A stretch of 6,436 bases of DNA from an uncultured Oscillospiraceae bacterium (GCA_900546895.1 UREO01000177.1:1-6436); one strand, 5' to 3'. Shown: positions 1 through 6,390, numbered from the stretch's first letter. The notes: generated from the sequence alone by a model not told the origin. Numbers and translations: made by a program.

Positions 1-1
1 G

Positions 2-1060
2 AAGGGAAGTACGTTTCAGTTCTTCGGCGCCGAGCCGCAGAAAAGCGGCTTCGATTCCTCCGGCGGAATTATGAAGCAGCTTACGCGGATTGCCCTTGAG
101 TATGTTCAAAAGCACCGCTTTGACGTGCTTTATCTGCGCCTTGACCGCGTCAGCTCCGACATGCTTAAAATCTGCAGGGCCGCGCGGGAAAACCGGGTAA
201 AAACTATTGTGGTCGAAATCCCGAATTATCCTTATCTGGGGGATTATATCCGCAACATCCAATATGCCAAAACACTGAAAACCCGTGCCGTGACCGCCGC
301 AAAGGTTGCCGTAACGGTGGCGGACGACCGTCTGTCGGGCAGAAAGCTGAAGCGGTATGTGGACGCGGTGGTGCTGTACGGAAACCGGGCGGACTCGTTT
401 TTCGGAGTCAAAGCCATGAACGGGGACAACGGCATCAACATTGACGGGATATCGCCCGTCCCTCACTGCGGGGACGTCGACAAGGACATCGTGTTTCTCG
501 GGGTTGCCGGTACCCTGTGGTGGCAGGGCTACGACCGGGTCCTTGAAGGAATGAGCGAGTATAAAAAGAACAGGCCGGCCGGCGCGCCCGCGCTGAAATT
601 TGTGCTGGTCGGCGGCGACGCCACGGAGATGCCCGAATTCCGCGCGCTGGTGGACAGGCTCGGCCTGACTGAGGACGTGACGTTCTGCGGCTTTAAAAAG
701 GGGAAGGAGCTTTCCGATATTTATAAAACGGTCGACGTGGGGGTATCCTCTCTCGGTTGTTACCGCAGGGGGCTGACCGCCTGCTTTTCGTTAAAAGCGC
801 GCGAATACTGTGCCGCGGCGCTGCCGTTCCTGTATGCCTACGACGACGCGAAAATCGGACGGGATACGTCGTTTGCGCTCAGGCTGCCGAACGACGGGAC
901 GGCGGTGAATATGGACGCCGTCGTCGAATTTGTCCGAAATTGCCGCAGGAACCCGTCCATAGCGCAAAAGGAACGCGAATTCGCGGAGAAGAATTATGAC
1001 TGGAAAACCATTATGAAGCAGGTCCTTGATTTTGCCGGAGCTTCAATGGATATAGATTGA
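2..1060 (+). CDS. GT-B fold glycosyltransferase (GT4-like), EPS/capsule synthesis, 5' partial
   Basis: Probable cytoplasmic glycosyltransferase adding a sugar to a growing exopolysaccharide or capsule repeat unit; donor and acceptor cannot be told. The frame is open to the left edge (352 codons visible). The first in-frame ATG, at 71, lacks a convincing ribosome site and lies inside coding-like sequence, so the gene very likely starts outside the window. The N-terminal half has the VVEIPNYPY motif (the EIPxYPY pattern of a polysaccharide GT group). The C-terminal Rossmann half shows FVLVGGDA, then a region ending SLKAREYCAAALPF, which matches the donor-binding segment before the conserved 'G-LP' turn. 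The Glu of KAREY fits the second Glu of the GT4 E-x7-E motif; the first is not evident. The stop is 23 bp before the polysaccharide co-polymerase start, so they are likely co-transcribed. GC is visibly higher than in the genes to the right. Fold fairly sure; exact activity unknown. Confidence 0.8.
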   Translation, partial: KGSTFQFFGAEPQKSGFDSSGGIMKQLTRIALEYVQKHRFDVLYLRLDRVSSDMLKICRAARENRVKTIVVEIPNYPYLGDYIRNIQYAKTLKTRAVTAAKVAVTVADDRLSGRKLKRYVDAVVLYGNRADSFFGVKAMNGDNGINIDGISPVPHCGDVDKDIVFLGVAGTLWWQGYDRVLEGMSEYKKNRPAGAPALKFVLVGGDATEMPEFRALVDRLGLTEDVTFCGFKKGKELSDIYKTVDVGVSSLGCYRRGLTACFSLKAREYCAAALPFLYAYDDAKIGRDTSFALRLPNDGTAVNMDAVVEFVRNCRRNPSIAQKEREFAEKNYDWKTIMKQVLDFAGASMDID

Positions 1061-1072
1061 TCAACGATATTT

Positions 1073-1078
1073 GGAGGT
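1073..1078 (+). promoter_or_regulatory. Ribosome binding site that fixes the co-polymerase start
   Basis: GGAGGT sits about six bases before ATG 1084. The same frame could be extended to a TTG at 1057 overlapping the previous stop codon, but then this site would lie inside the gene. ATG 1084 is therefore the better start. Confidence 0.8.
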
Positions 1079-1083
1079 TAAAT

Positions 1084-2343
1084 ATGGAACTTTTCGTAAG
1101 CTTTTCAGAAATACTGGAATATTTTAAGAGGAGCATCCTGAAATTTATCATCGTCGTCGCTGCCTTTGGAATTGTGTTTGGGCTGATGCCCCTCAAATTT
1201 GTCCAAAATGAATATACCTGCGATACCACCATGATCATTTCCTGTGAGGTACCCGAGGACGCGCAGACGGACTACCGGCTGCAGTACACCAGCATTCTGA
1301 ACAGCAGGGTGCAGACCGCCATCGCTATTGCGACGGGCAAGGACATGATTTCCCAGACCGCCGAAAAGCTTGGAATCGACGAGAAGGAAATTACCTCGAT
1401 CGGTGCGGTTCAGGTGAATACGGCTCCGGTCGTCAAGCTGACCGCGAAAACCCCAAACGCCGCCTTGGCGGACCGCGTTGCCAATACAGCGGCCGAGGTA
1501 CTGGGGGAAAAGCTTACCGGCGCGTTCCCGTCCCCGAGGCTGACGGCGGTGATTGCCGATCCCGCGATTCCGGCGGAGCCGCAGTCCAATAAGTCCACCA
1601 TGCTCAAGGCCGGTATCCTTGGCCTCATCATCGGTTTTATCGTGTATGTATGCTACGGCATTATTGTCGTGCTGACGGACAGAACCATCCGCAACAGCCG
1701 CTATGTCAGCGAAGCGCTGGACACCACGCTTCTGGGAACAGTCCCGAAGAAGAGCGGAAACGAAAAGAAGGAAGACAGCTTCCGCAAGCTTCGTGCCGCG
1801 GCGGTTCACTGTGCACAGGGAAAGACCAGCTTCCTTGTCACCGATGTCTGTGAGCACAACGGTGCTGCCTCCGTGGCGGCAGGGATGGCGGACGCGCTGG
1901 CCTATTCCGGAAAGACCGTGCTTCTGATTGACGCGGACCTCCGTGAAAACGGAATCGGAAAGCTGCTGAATGTAAAACCGCAGCATTCCCTCACAGATGC
2001 CTTGAACGGAGCCTGCTCCGCAGAAGAGGCGGTTTCACAGACTTCCGTCAAGGGCTTGAGCCTTGTTTCCGGTACGGAAGCATCCCCGAATCCTGCGGAC
2101 GTACTGTTTTCCGAAAAATTCACCGGGCTGTTCCGGGAGCTTTCCGAAAAGTTCGATTATGTGATTATCCATACGCCTTCCGAAGTGCGGTATCCGGAGG
2201 CGGACAATATCGCAAGGCTTGTAGGCTCTGTGATTATGGTTGCCAAATACGGTTCGACTCCGTATCATGAATTCAAGGACTCGTTCCACCGTCTGAATGC
2301 TTCCGGCGGCAATCCCATCGGCTTTGTTACCACCGATATCTGA
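1084..2343 (+). CDS. Fused Wzz-type polysaccharide co-polymerase with degenerate BY-kinase domain
   Basis: Inner-membrane chain-length/co-polymerase protein for exopolysaccharide, 419 aa. Residues 1-35 hold a cytosolic start and TM1 (about 18-35). An extracytoplasmic Wzz region follows, then the proline-rich motif (P160, P163, P166) and TM2 (about 173-198). Residues 230-419 resemble CapB/CpsD tyrosine kinases. D231-x2-R-x2-R resembles their E-x2-R-x2-R oligomerisation motif, and Walker A' (LLIDADLR, 280-287) is intact. The Walker A segment, however, reads EHNGAAS (G260, A261, A262), with no Lys or Ser/Thr at the P-loop. Walker B reads VIIHTPS, with H363 in place of Asp. The protein ends at GFVTTDI without the usual C-terminal Tyr cluster; the last Tyr is Y394. 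I infer a structural, kinase-dead partner in the EPS machine. Family membership is sure; lack of activity is inferred from missing residues. It follows the glycosyltransferase in the same operon and a strong terminator follows it. Confidence 0.85.
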   Translation: MELFVSFSEILEYFKRSILKFIIVVAAFGIVFGLMPLKFVQNEYTCDTTMIISCEVPEDAQTDYRLQYTSILNSRVQTAIAIATGKDMISQTAEKLGIDEKEITSIGAVQVNTAPVVKLTAKTPNAALADRVANTAAEVLGEKLTGAFPSPRLTAVIADPAIPAEPQSNKSTMLKAGILGLIIGFIVYVCYGIIVVLTDRTIRNSRYVSEALDTTLLGTVPKKSGNEKKEDSFRKLRAAAVHCAQGKTSFLVTDVCEHNGAASVAAGMADALAYSGKTVLLIDADLRENGIGKLLNVKPQHSLTDALNGACSAEEAVSQTSVKGLSLVSGTEASPNPADVLFSEKFTGLFRELSEKFDYVIIHTPSEVRYPEADNIARLVGSVIMVAKYGSTPYHEFKDSFHRLNASGGNPIGFVTTDI

Positions 2344-2355
2344 CAAAGCAGATCA

Positions 2356-2395
2356 AACAAAAACGCTCCGCGGTTTTCCGCGGAGCGTTTTTGTT
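2356..2395. terminator. Bidirectional rho-independent terminator (18-bp perfect inverted repeat)
   Basis: The arms at 2356-2373 and 2378-2395 are perfectly complementary around a TTTT loop. The core is a 10-bp GC-rich stem (CGCTCCGCGG) flanked by an A run on the left and a T run on the right, so it can terminate transcription in both directions. It lies between the convergent co-polymerase gene (stop at 2343) and udk. The last two bases of the right arm are also part of the udk stop codon (complement of 2394-2396). Confidence 0.93.
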
Positions 2396-3038
2396 AACGG
2401 GTAACGGCGCGCTGGTCTGTTTTGCGGATCAGCGCCTTGATGTGGTCGATCAGCATATGCAGGGCAACAGGGTTTTCGCCGCCTTGGGGGATAATAATGT
2501 CGGCGTATTTCTTACTGGGTTCTACAAACTGTTCATGCATGGGTTTGACTGTATTTATGTACTGGGACATAAAAGAATCCAAGCCGCGGCCGCGTTCTTT
2601 CACATCCCGGGTTAGGCGGCGAAGAAGCCGTATATCCGCGTCCGTGTCCACAAACAGCCTCATATCCATTAAATTCAGGAGGTCTTTGTTCTCGAAAATT
2701 AGAATCCCTTCCACAATAATTACGCGCGCCGGCTCCACGTGTACGGTTTCACCGGTTCTGGTGTAGGTGACAAAAGAATAAACCGGGTGGTCTATCGCCC
2801 GGCCGCTTTTCAGTTTTTTTACGTCTTCGATCAGTAAACCGGTATCGAATGCGTTAGGATGGTCATAATTCATTTTGACGCGCTGTTCAAATGGAATATT
2901 GGAATTTGCGCGGTAATAGAAATCATGGGATAAAATGATGGCGTCGTCGGCAATTGCCTGTTTCAGCTTTGTCGAAAGCGTTGTTTTTCCTGAACCGGTG
3001 CCGCCGGCAACACCGATTACAAAGGGTGAACAATCCAT
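2394..3038 (-). CDS. udk: Uridine/cytidine kinase
   Basis: Cytosolic pyrimidine-salvage kinase that phosphorylates uridine and/or cytidine to UMP/CMP with a nucleoside triphosphate. It has 214 aa, normal for the family. Walker A is GGTGSGKTT (residues 12-20). HDFYYR supplies the catalytic Asp (D39) of the usual DxYY motif. NYDHPNAFD (57-65), VIIVEGIL, FVDTDADIR, RDVKERGR and KPMHEQFVEPSKKYADIIIP are all standard Udk blocks. One base-contact position is unusual: the common 'HTR' reads Y92-T-R. In Thermus thermophilus uridine-cytidine kinase a Tyr at the equivalent site restricts the enzyme to cytidine, so preference may be shifted here (inference). The start ATG has AGGAGG five bases upstream (complement of 3044-3049) and its own promoter. 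It lies downstream of the BofC-like gene on the same strand (72-bp gap) and converges on the EPS operon across a shared terminator. Confidence 0.95.
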   Translation of the reverse strand: MDCSPFVIGVAGGTGSGKTTLSTKLKQAIADDAIILSHDFYYRANSNIPFEQRVKMNYDHPNAFDTGLLIEDVKKLKSGRAIDHPVYSFVTYTRTGETVHVEPARVIIVEGILIFENKDLLNLMDMRLFVDTDADIRLLRRLTRDVKERGRGLDSFMSQYINTVKPMHEQFVEPSKKYADIIIPQGGENPVALHMLIDHIKALIRKTDQRAVTR

Positions 3039-3077
3039 AGCTGCCTCCTGTATTGCAATGTTATTTTACAGCTTCAA

Positions 3078-3106
3078 ATTATAGCACAAAAACCGGCGAA
3101 AAGCAT
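3078..3106 (-). promoter_or_regulatory. Putative extended -10 promoter for udk
   Basis: On the minus strand a perfect TATAAT (complement of 3078-3083) is preceded by TGC, an extended -10 element, about 40 bases from the udk start. The -35 region (around 3101-3106, ATGCTT) is poor, as is common with extended -10 promoters. It lies in the gap after the BofC-like gene, so udk can be transcribed alone as well as by read-through. Confidence 0.6.
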
Positions 3107-3110
3107 TATA

Positions 3111-3497
3111 TTAGCTTTCATAATCTTCAATGATACTGTTTAAGCGGTCGACGTCCGTGACCCGGATTCCGTCTTTTAAAAGCACCTGATCCGCCTGCGG
3201 CAAAGATGCGATGTCAACGTCGATCTCCTGATAAGGAGTGCTCTCGTTGTTGTAAAAGACTCCGATATGTCCTTCATACTCCTTTACCGTGTAGATGTTC
3301 AAGCTGCTGTTTCGGCTCGCCATGGTCGGAATTTCGCTGTTTTCTTGACTTGAAGCCTCATTTGAGGTAGAATTATCTAATATATCTGAGCTTGAAGTTT
3401 CAGGTATTTGGTTTAATCTCGTTTGAGAAAAACCCCACATTAACATTCCGATTATAATAACAGTTGTACCCAGCAGCACAATCCAGTTTCTTTTCAA
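3111..3497 (-). CDS. Membrane-anchored BofC C-terminal-domain protein
   Basis: Small protein of 128 aa. Residues 5-22 form a hydrophobic signal anchor or uncleaved signal peptide. Residues about 26-64 are a Ser/Asn/Glu-rich linker. Residues 67-128 match the BofC C-terminal pattern: YTVKEYEGHIGVF, then ASLPQADQVLLKDGI, ending in IIEDYES. The domain should lie outside the membrane or, in a sporulating cell, in the intermembrane space. In Bacillus subtilis BofC restrains the SpoIVB protease in the sigma-K checkpoint. This protein has only the C-terminal domain, so the same role should not be assumed. The start is TTG: an in-frame TGA lies three codons upstream, inside the GAGGTGA ribosome site (complement of 3504-3510), so no earlier start is possible. 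It is divergent from the class A PBP gene and upstream of udk. The gene is noticeably more AT-rich than its neighbours. Domain match recognised by pattern only. Confidence 0.75.
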   Translation of the reverse strand: MKRNWIVLLGTTVIIIGMLMWGFSQTRLNQIPETSSSDILDNSTSNEASSQENSEIPTMASRNSSLNIYTVKEYEGHIGVFYNNESTPYQEIDVDIASLPQADQVLLKDGIRVTDVDRLNSIIEDYES

Positions 3498-3503
3498 ATA
3501 GCA

Positions 3504-3510
3504 TCACCTC
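3504..3510 (-). promoter_or_regulatory. Ribosome binding site forcing a TTG start for the BofC-like gene
   Basis: On the minus strand GAGGTGA lies six bases before TTG (complement of 3495-3497). The TGA inside the site is an in-frame stop, so TTG is the first usable start codon. The nearby ATG is in a different frame. Confidence 0.7.
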
Positions 3511-3537
3511 ATAGGTATTATTTGAAAATATTGGAAA

Positions 3538-3565
3538 ATTATTCATTTTTTGTTGCGATAATCAA
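3538..3565 (-). promoter_or_regulatory. Putative promoter for the BofC-like gene
   Basis: Minus strand: TTGATT (complement of 3560-3565), a 16-base spacer, then AATAAT (complement of 3538-3543), about 41 bases before the TTG start. This is a moderate match to a sigma-A promoter. It overlaps the candidate -10 of the divergent PBP gene. Sporulation sigma factors are not excluded. Confidence 0.4.
3554..3562 (+). promoter_or_regulatory. Putative extended -10 element for the PBP gene
   Basis: TGCGATAAT is an extended -10 with one mismatch to TATAAT, 27 bases before the PBP start codon. No good -35 is seen at 17 bases upstream (GAAAAT). It overlaps the -35 of the divergent promoter on the other strand. 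Confidence 0.4.
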
Positions 3566-3589
3566 TTTTTATCAAGGAGGTGGTTCCCG

Positions 3590-5941
3590 ATGAGAAAAAC
3601 CGATATCAATAAATATGTGGGCTCCCGAAACGGAAAAAAAGACGGCAAAGCCAGGTCCGTTGGCCGGATTGTATTAAAAAGTCTTTCCACCGTTTTTACT
3701 ATATTATTCATTACCGGCATCATTGTGTCTATCTCGCTGCTTTCCTTTGTGTTCAGCCTGAGCAATGAATCCGTTGATTATGACCTGCATAAGCTGCAGT
3801 TGAATTATACGAGCTTCATTTATGTAAACGGTCCGAACGACGACAGTTCCAATCCCGTTCAGTACCAAAGTATGTACAGCAGCGAAAACCGGGTGTGGGT
3901 GGATTACGACAAAATACCGCAGTCTATGAAAGACGCCATTGTCGCAATTGAGGACAAGCGCTTCTGGGATCATAAGGGCGTTGACTGGATCAGAACGGCC
4001 GGCGCGGTGACTACGCTGTTTTCTAAAGGGAGCAGCTACGGCGGTTCTACCATTACCCAGCAGCTGATTAAAAACATTACGGGAGATAAGGACGTCAGTC
4101 TTACCAGGAAGGTAAAAGAAATTTTCCGTGCCTTGAATCTGGAACAAAAATATACCAAAGAGGAAATCCTCGCCGCTTATCTCAATGTCGTCCCCTTTGG
4201 AAGCGGCAGTAACGGTGTTCAGGCCGCGGCCAACCTTTATTTTGGAAAAAATATTCAGGACTGTGATATAGCGGAGTGTGCCGCGATTGCGGGTATCACG
4301 CAGAACCCGACGAAATATTCCCCGCTCGTTCATCCGGACCAGAACAAGGAACGCCAGCAGACGGTACTGAACGAGATGCATACACAGGGAATGATTACGG
4401 ACGCGGAGTACAACACCGCGATGACAAAATCGGAACACATGACCTTTGTAGGGAAAAAGACCGAAAATGTCGTGGATGACGTTCCTATCTGGAACTGGTA
4501 TGTGGATACCCTGTTTGAAGACGTCAAGAGCGGCCTGATGGAGCACTATAACTGCTCCAGCGAGAAGGCCGTGGACATGATTTATCATGACGGACTGAAG
4601 ATTTACGCCGCAATGGACACCGACTTGCAGAACATAGCGGAAAATACGTTCAAATCGGACAAGCTTTTCGGAAGCAATACCAAGATGCAGGCGGGGTATC
4701 TTGCTATGGACTATTCCGGACGGGTGCTGGCCACGGTGGGGTCCAGAGGGGAGAAAAAGAGCAACCGCCTGTTCAGCCTGTCTACGGATTCCAAAAGACA
4801 GCCGGGTTCTACCATCAAGCCTCTGGCGGTTTACGGACCGGCGATAGAATCCGGAAAATACAATTATTCTTCTTTAGTGAATGACAATCCGCTGCCAAAC
4901 TGGTTCAGCAACGGCAGCTCCGGTCCAAAAAACTGGGGGCCGGGGAACACAAGCGGAAAATATTGGGGGCCCATTCCTCTGGCGTGGGCGCTGGAGCGTT
5001 CCCTCAACGCCAGTGCGGCGCAGGTCGGAAACGCCATTACGCCAAACGTCAGCTTTCATTTTCTGAAAGAAAAGCTGGGCTTTACCAGCCTGCTTCCCGC
5101 GGACAACAACCGCGCGCCTATGGCGATCGGCGGTCTGAGCGAAGGGGTTACCGTTCGCGAGATGACGGCCGGTTTCCAGATTTTCGCGAACGGCGGGAAA
5201 TATTATCAGCCCTATACTTTTTATCATGTGGACGACCATGACGGCAATGTGATTCTGGATAACCGCAATCAGACTTCCGTTCAGGCAATCAGTTCCACCA
5301 CCTCGTCCATTACGCATCGTCTGCTCAACAACGTCGTGACGGGCGCCCACGGGACCGGGCGCGGCGCGGCGATCAGCGGATGGGAGGTATTCGGCAAAAC
5401 GGGTACCACCAACGATGAAAAGGACAGCTGGTTTATCGGCGGAACGCCCTACGCGGTCGCCGGCATCTGGACAGGCTATCTGACGCCCGCGCATCTGGCC
5501 AATACGACCTATGCCGCCGCTACATGGAAGAATATTATGGCGTCGTATCTGAAAAATAAAGAGAAATTGACCTTTACCTATGATTCCAACGTGGTTTCGG
5601 CCAGGTTCTGTACAGTGACCGGACTTTTGGCGAACCCGGCTAACGACAAGGATACCCAGATCGGCTGGTACGATAAGAACCATATGCCGGCTGTCTGTGA
5701 CGGTATCCATGCCGGATCGGCTTCCTCCGTTGTTTCCCGTTCCGTTGAGTCCGGTACGGAAAGCGGAGAGAGTGCTGTTTCAAGCGGCGGGGAGTCGCAC
5801 GAAAATCCCGATACTTCCTCAGAAGCTCCGACGTCTTCCATAACGCCGGAGTCCCACACGTCGTCCGAGCGGAATTCCCGCCCGGATCAATCGTCGAAGC
5901 CGGGCCGTTCCCCGGGGAATTCTGTGGTCGCGGTCGGCTGA
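3590..5941 (+). CDS. ponA: Class A penicillin-binding protein (PBP1A-type; GT51 transglycosylase and transpeptidase)
   Basis: Bifunctional peptidoglycan synthase that polymerises lipid II into glycan strands and crosslinks stem peptides outside the membrane; 783 aa, complete. A basic cytosolic tail (1-31) precedes one TM anchor (about 32-58). The GT51 domain shows EDKRFWDHKG with catalytic E121, GGSTITQQ (151-158), RKVKE with the second Glu E177, and YLNVVPFG. The transpeptidase has all three motifs: S407-T-I-K410, S471-L-N473 and K603-T-G605, so both activities should be intact. C674 and C703 lie in a post-catalytic segment and could pair. Residues about 709-783 are a disordered Ser/Thr/Glu/Pro-rich tail with no recognised domain. 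The start ATG follows a near-perfect AAGGAGGTGG (3574-3583). The gene is divergent from the BofC-like gene and followed by a hairpin, so it is probably monocistronic. The symbol follows the Firmicute PBP1 convention; which paralogue it is cannot be told. Confidence 0.95.
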   Translation: MRKTDINKYVGSRNGKKDGKARSVGRIVLKSLSTVFTILFITGIIVSISLLSFVFSLSNESVDYDLHKLQLNYTSFIYVNGPNDDSSNPVQYQSMYSSENRVWVDYDKIPQSMKDAIVAIEDKRFWDHKGVDWIRTAGAVTTLFSKGSSYGGSTITQQLIKNITGDKDVSLTRKVKEIFRALNLEQKYTKEEILAAYLNVVPFGSGSNGVQAAANLYFGKNIQDCDIAECAAIAGITQNPTKYSPLVHPDQNKERQQTVLNEMHTQGMITDAEYNTAMTKSEHMTFVGKKTENVVDDVPIWNWYVDTLFEDVKSGLMEHYNCSSEKAVDMIYHDGLKIYAAMDTDLQNIAENTFKSDKLFGSNTKMQAGYLAMDYSGRVLATVGSRGEKKSNRLFSLSTDSKRQPGSTIKPLAVYGPAIESGKYNYSSLVNDNPLPNWFSNGSSGPKNWGPGNTSGKYWGPIPLAWALERSLNASAAQVGNAITPNVSFHFLKEKLGFTSLLPADNNRAPMAIGGLSEGVTVREMTAGFQIFANGGKYYQPYTFYHVDDHDGNVILDNRNQTSVQAISSTTSSITHRLLNNVVTGAHGTGRGAAISGWEVFGKTGTTNDEKDSWFIGGTPYAVAGIWTGYLTPAHLANTTYAAATWKNIMASYLKNKEKLTFTYDSNVVSARFCTVTGLLANPANDKDTQIGWYDKNHMPAVCDGIHAGSASSVVSRSVESGTESGESAVSSGGESHENPDTSSEAPTSSITPESHTSSERNSRPDQSSKPGRSPGNSVVAVG

Positions 5942-5957
5942 TCAGTCTGTCATTTTC

Positions 5958-5987
5958 ATGCGGATGCCTGTTCGCGGGCATCTGCAT
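5958..5987 (+). terminator. Probable rho-independent terminator after the PBP gene
   Basis: An 11-bp stem (arms 5958-5968 and 5977-5987, one G-T pair) encloses an eight-base loop. It is followed by a broken T-rich stretch (TTTCGGTTAATTT). It starts 17 bases after the PBP stop. The T tract is interrupted, so efficiency may be modest. Confidence 0.7.
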
Positions 5988-6004
5988 TTCGGTTAATTTG
6001 TAAA

Positions 6005-6033
6005 TTGATTGTCGCACTGAAACGTGGTAAACT
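6005..6033 (+). promoter_or_regulatory. Putative sigma-A promoter for homoserine dehydrogenase
   Basis: TTGATT (6005-6010), a 17-base spacer, then TAAACT (6028-6033) with an upstream TG at the extended -10 position. Predicted initiation near 6040 gives a leader of about 50 bases, too short for a T-box or a typical riboswitch. I saw no conserved T-box sequence in 5942-6089. Confidence 0.5.
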
Positions 6034-6075
6034 GTTAAAGTGCTTATCTGTTTTTTGGAGATCAGTAGAAATAGT

Positions 6076-6083
6076 AAGGGGTG
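6076..6083 (+). promoter_or_regulatory. Ribosome binding site that fixes the homoserine dehydrogenase start
   Basis: AAGGGGTG, whose AAGGGG core ends eight bases before ATG 6090. A GTG at 6081 in the same frame is part of this site itself and so cannot be the real start. Confidence 0.7.
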
Positions 6084-6089
6084 CTACAT

Positions 6090-6390
6090 ATGGTAGAAAT
6101 AGCTATAATGGGATACGGCGTAGTTGGCTCCGGCGTGGTGGAGGTTTTGACCAATCACGCGGAGAATATCGCCAAACGTGCCAAAGAGCGAATCGATATC
6201 AAATATATTTTGGATTTGCGTGAATTTCCCGGCAGTCCGTTTGAAAGTAAATTCACAAAATCCTTTGATACAATCCTGAATGATCCGGAAATAAAAATCG
6301 TGGTGGAAGTAATGGGCGGGCTGAGCCCGGCCTTCGATTATGTGAAACGCTGCCTGGAAGCGGGAAAAAGCGTGGTTACCTCCAATAAAG
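6090..6390 (+). CDS. hom: Homoserine dehydrogenase, N-terminal NAD(P)-binding part, cut at contig end
   Basis: Oxidoreductase of the aspartate pathway that interconverts aspartate-semialdehyde and homoserine, leading to threonine and methionine; cytosolic. Only the first 100 residues are native. They begin with the Rossmann beta strand and nucleotide loop GYGVVGSG (residues 8-15), continue with IKYILDLRE, and reach VVEVMGG and the family hallmark GKSVVTSNK just before the break. The family usually has about 400 residues or more, so the catalytic and any ACT domain are missing. The frame appears to continue to a TAG at 6428, but residues after K100 are translated from sequencing adapter; only the first base of the next codon (6390) is genomic. 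The conserved NKA is restored by chance because the adapter supplies CT. The start is ATG 6090, chosen for its spacing to the ribosome site. It has its own promoter after the PBP terminator. Confidence 0.88.

Noticed and set aside
747..834. Glycosyltransferase lacking the first Glu of the E-x7-E motif
   Set aside because: The SLKAREY arrangement, as I recall it, occurs in related polysaccharide glycosyltransferases, so it looks like a family variant and not an inactivating change.
1105..1986. Long minus-strand open frame inside the co-polymerase gene (293 codons)
   Set aside because: It is antisense to a well-recognised coding gene, has no family motifs and no ribosome site; it reflects GC-rich codon structure.
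3704..4588. Long minus-strand open frame inside the PBP gene (294 codons)
   Set aside because: It is antisense to conserved GT51 sequence and shows no recognisable protein features.
4874..5710. Long minus-strand open frame inside the PBP transpeptidase region
   Set aside because: It is antisense to the SxN and KTG motifs, which are clearly the coding strand.
5942..6089. Possible T-box or riboswitch leader before hom
   Set aside because: The region after the terminator is too short, and no T-box consensus or antiterminator pair is visible; an ordinary promoter and ribosome site explain it.
1..6390. CRISPR arrays, tRNA/rRNA genes, insertion sequences, attachment sites
   Set aside because: Looked for on both strands by eye; no direct-repeat array, tRNA cloverleaf, transposase motif or flanking repeats were seen. 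The only Tn5-like end is the library adapter.
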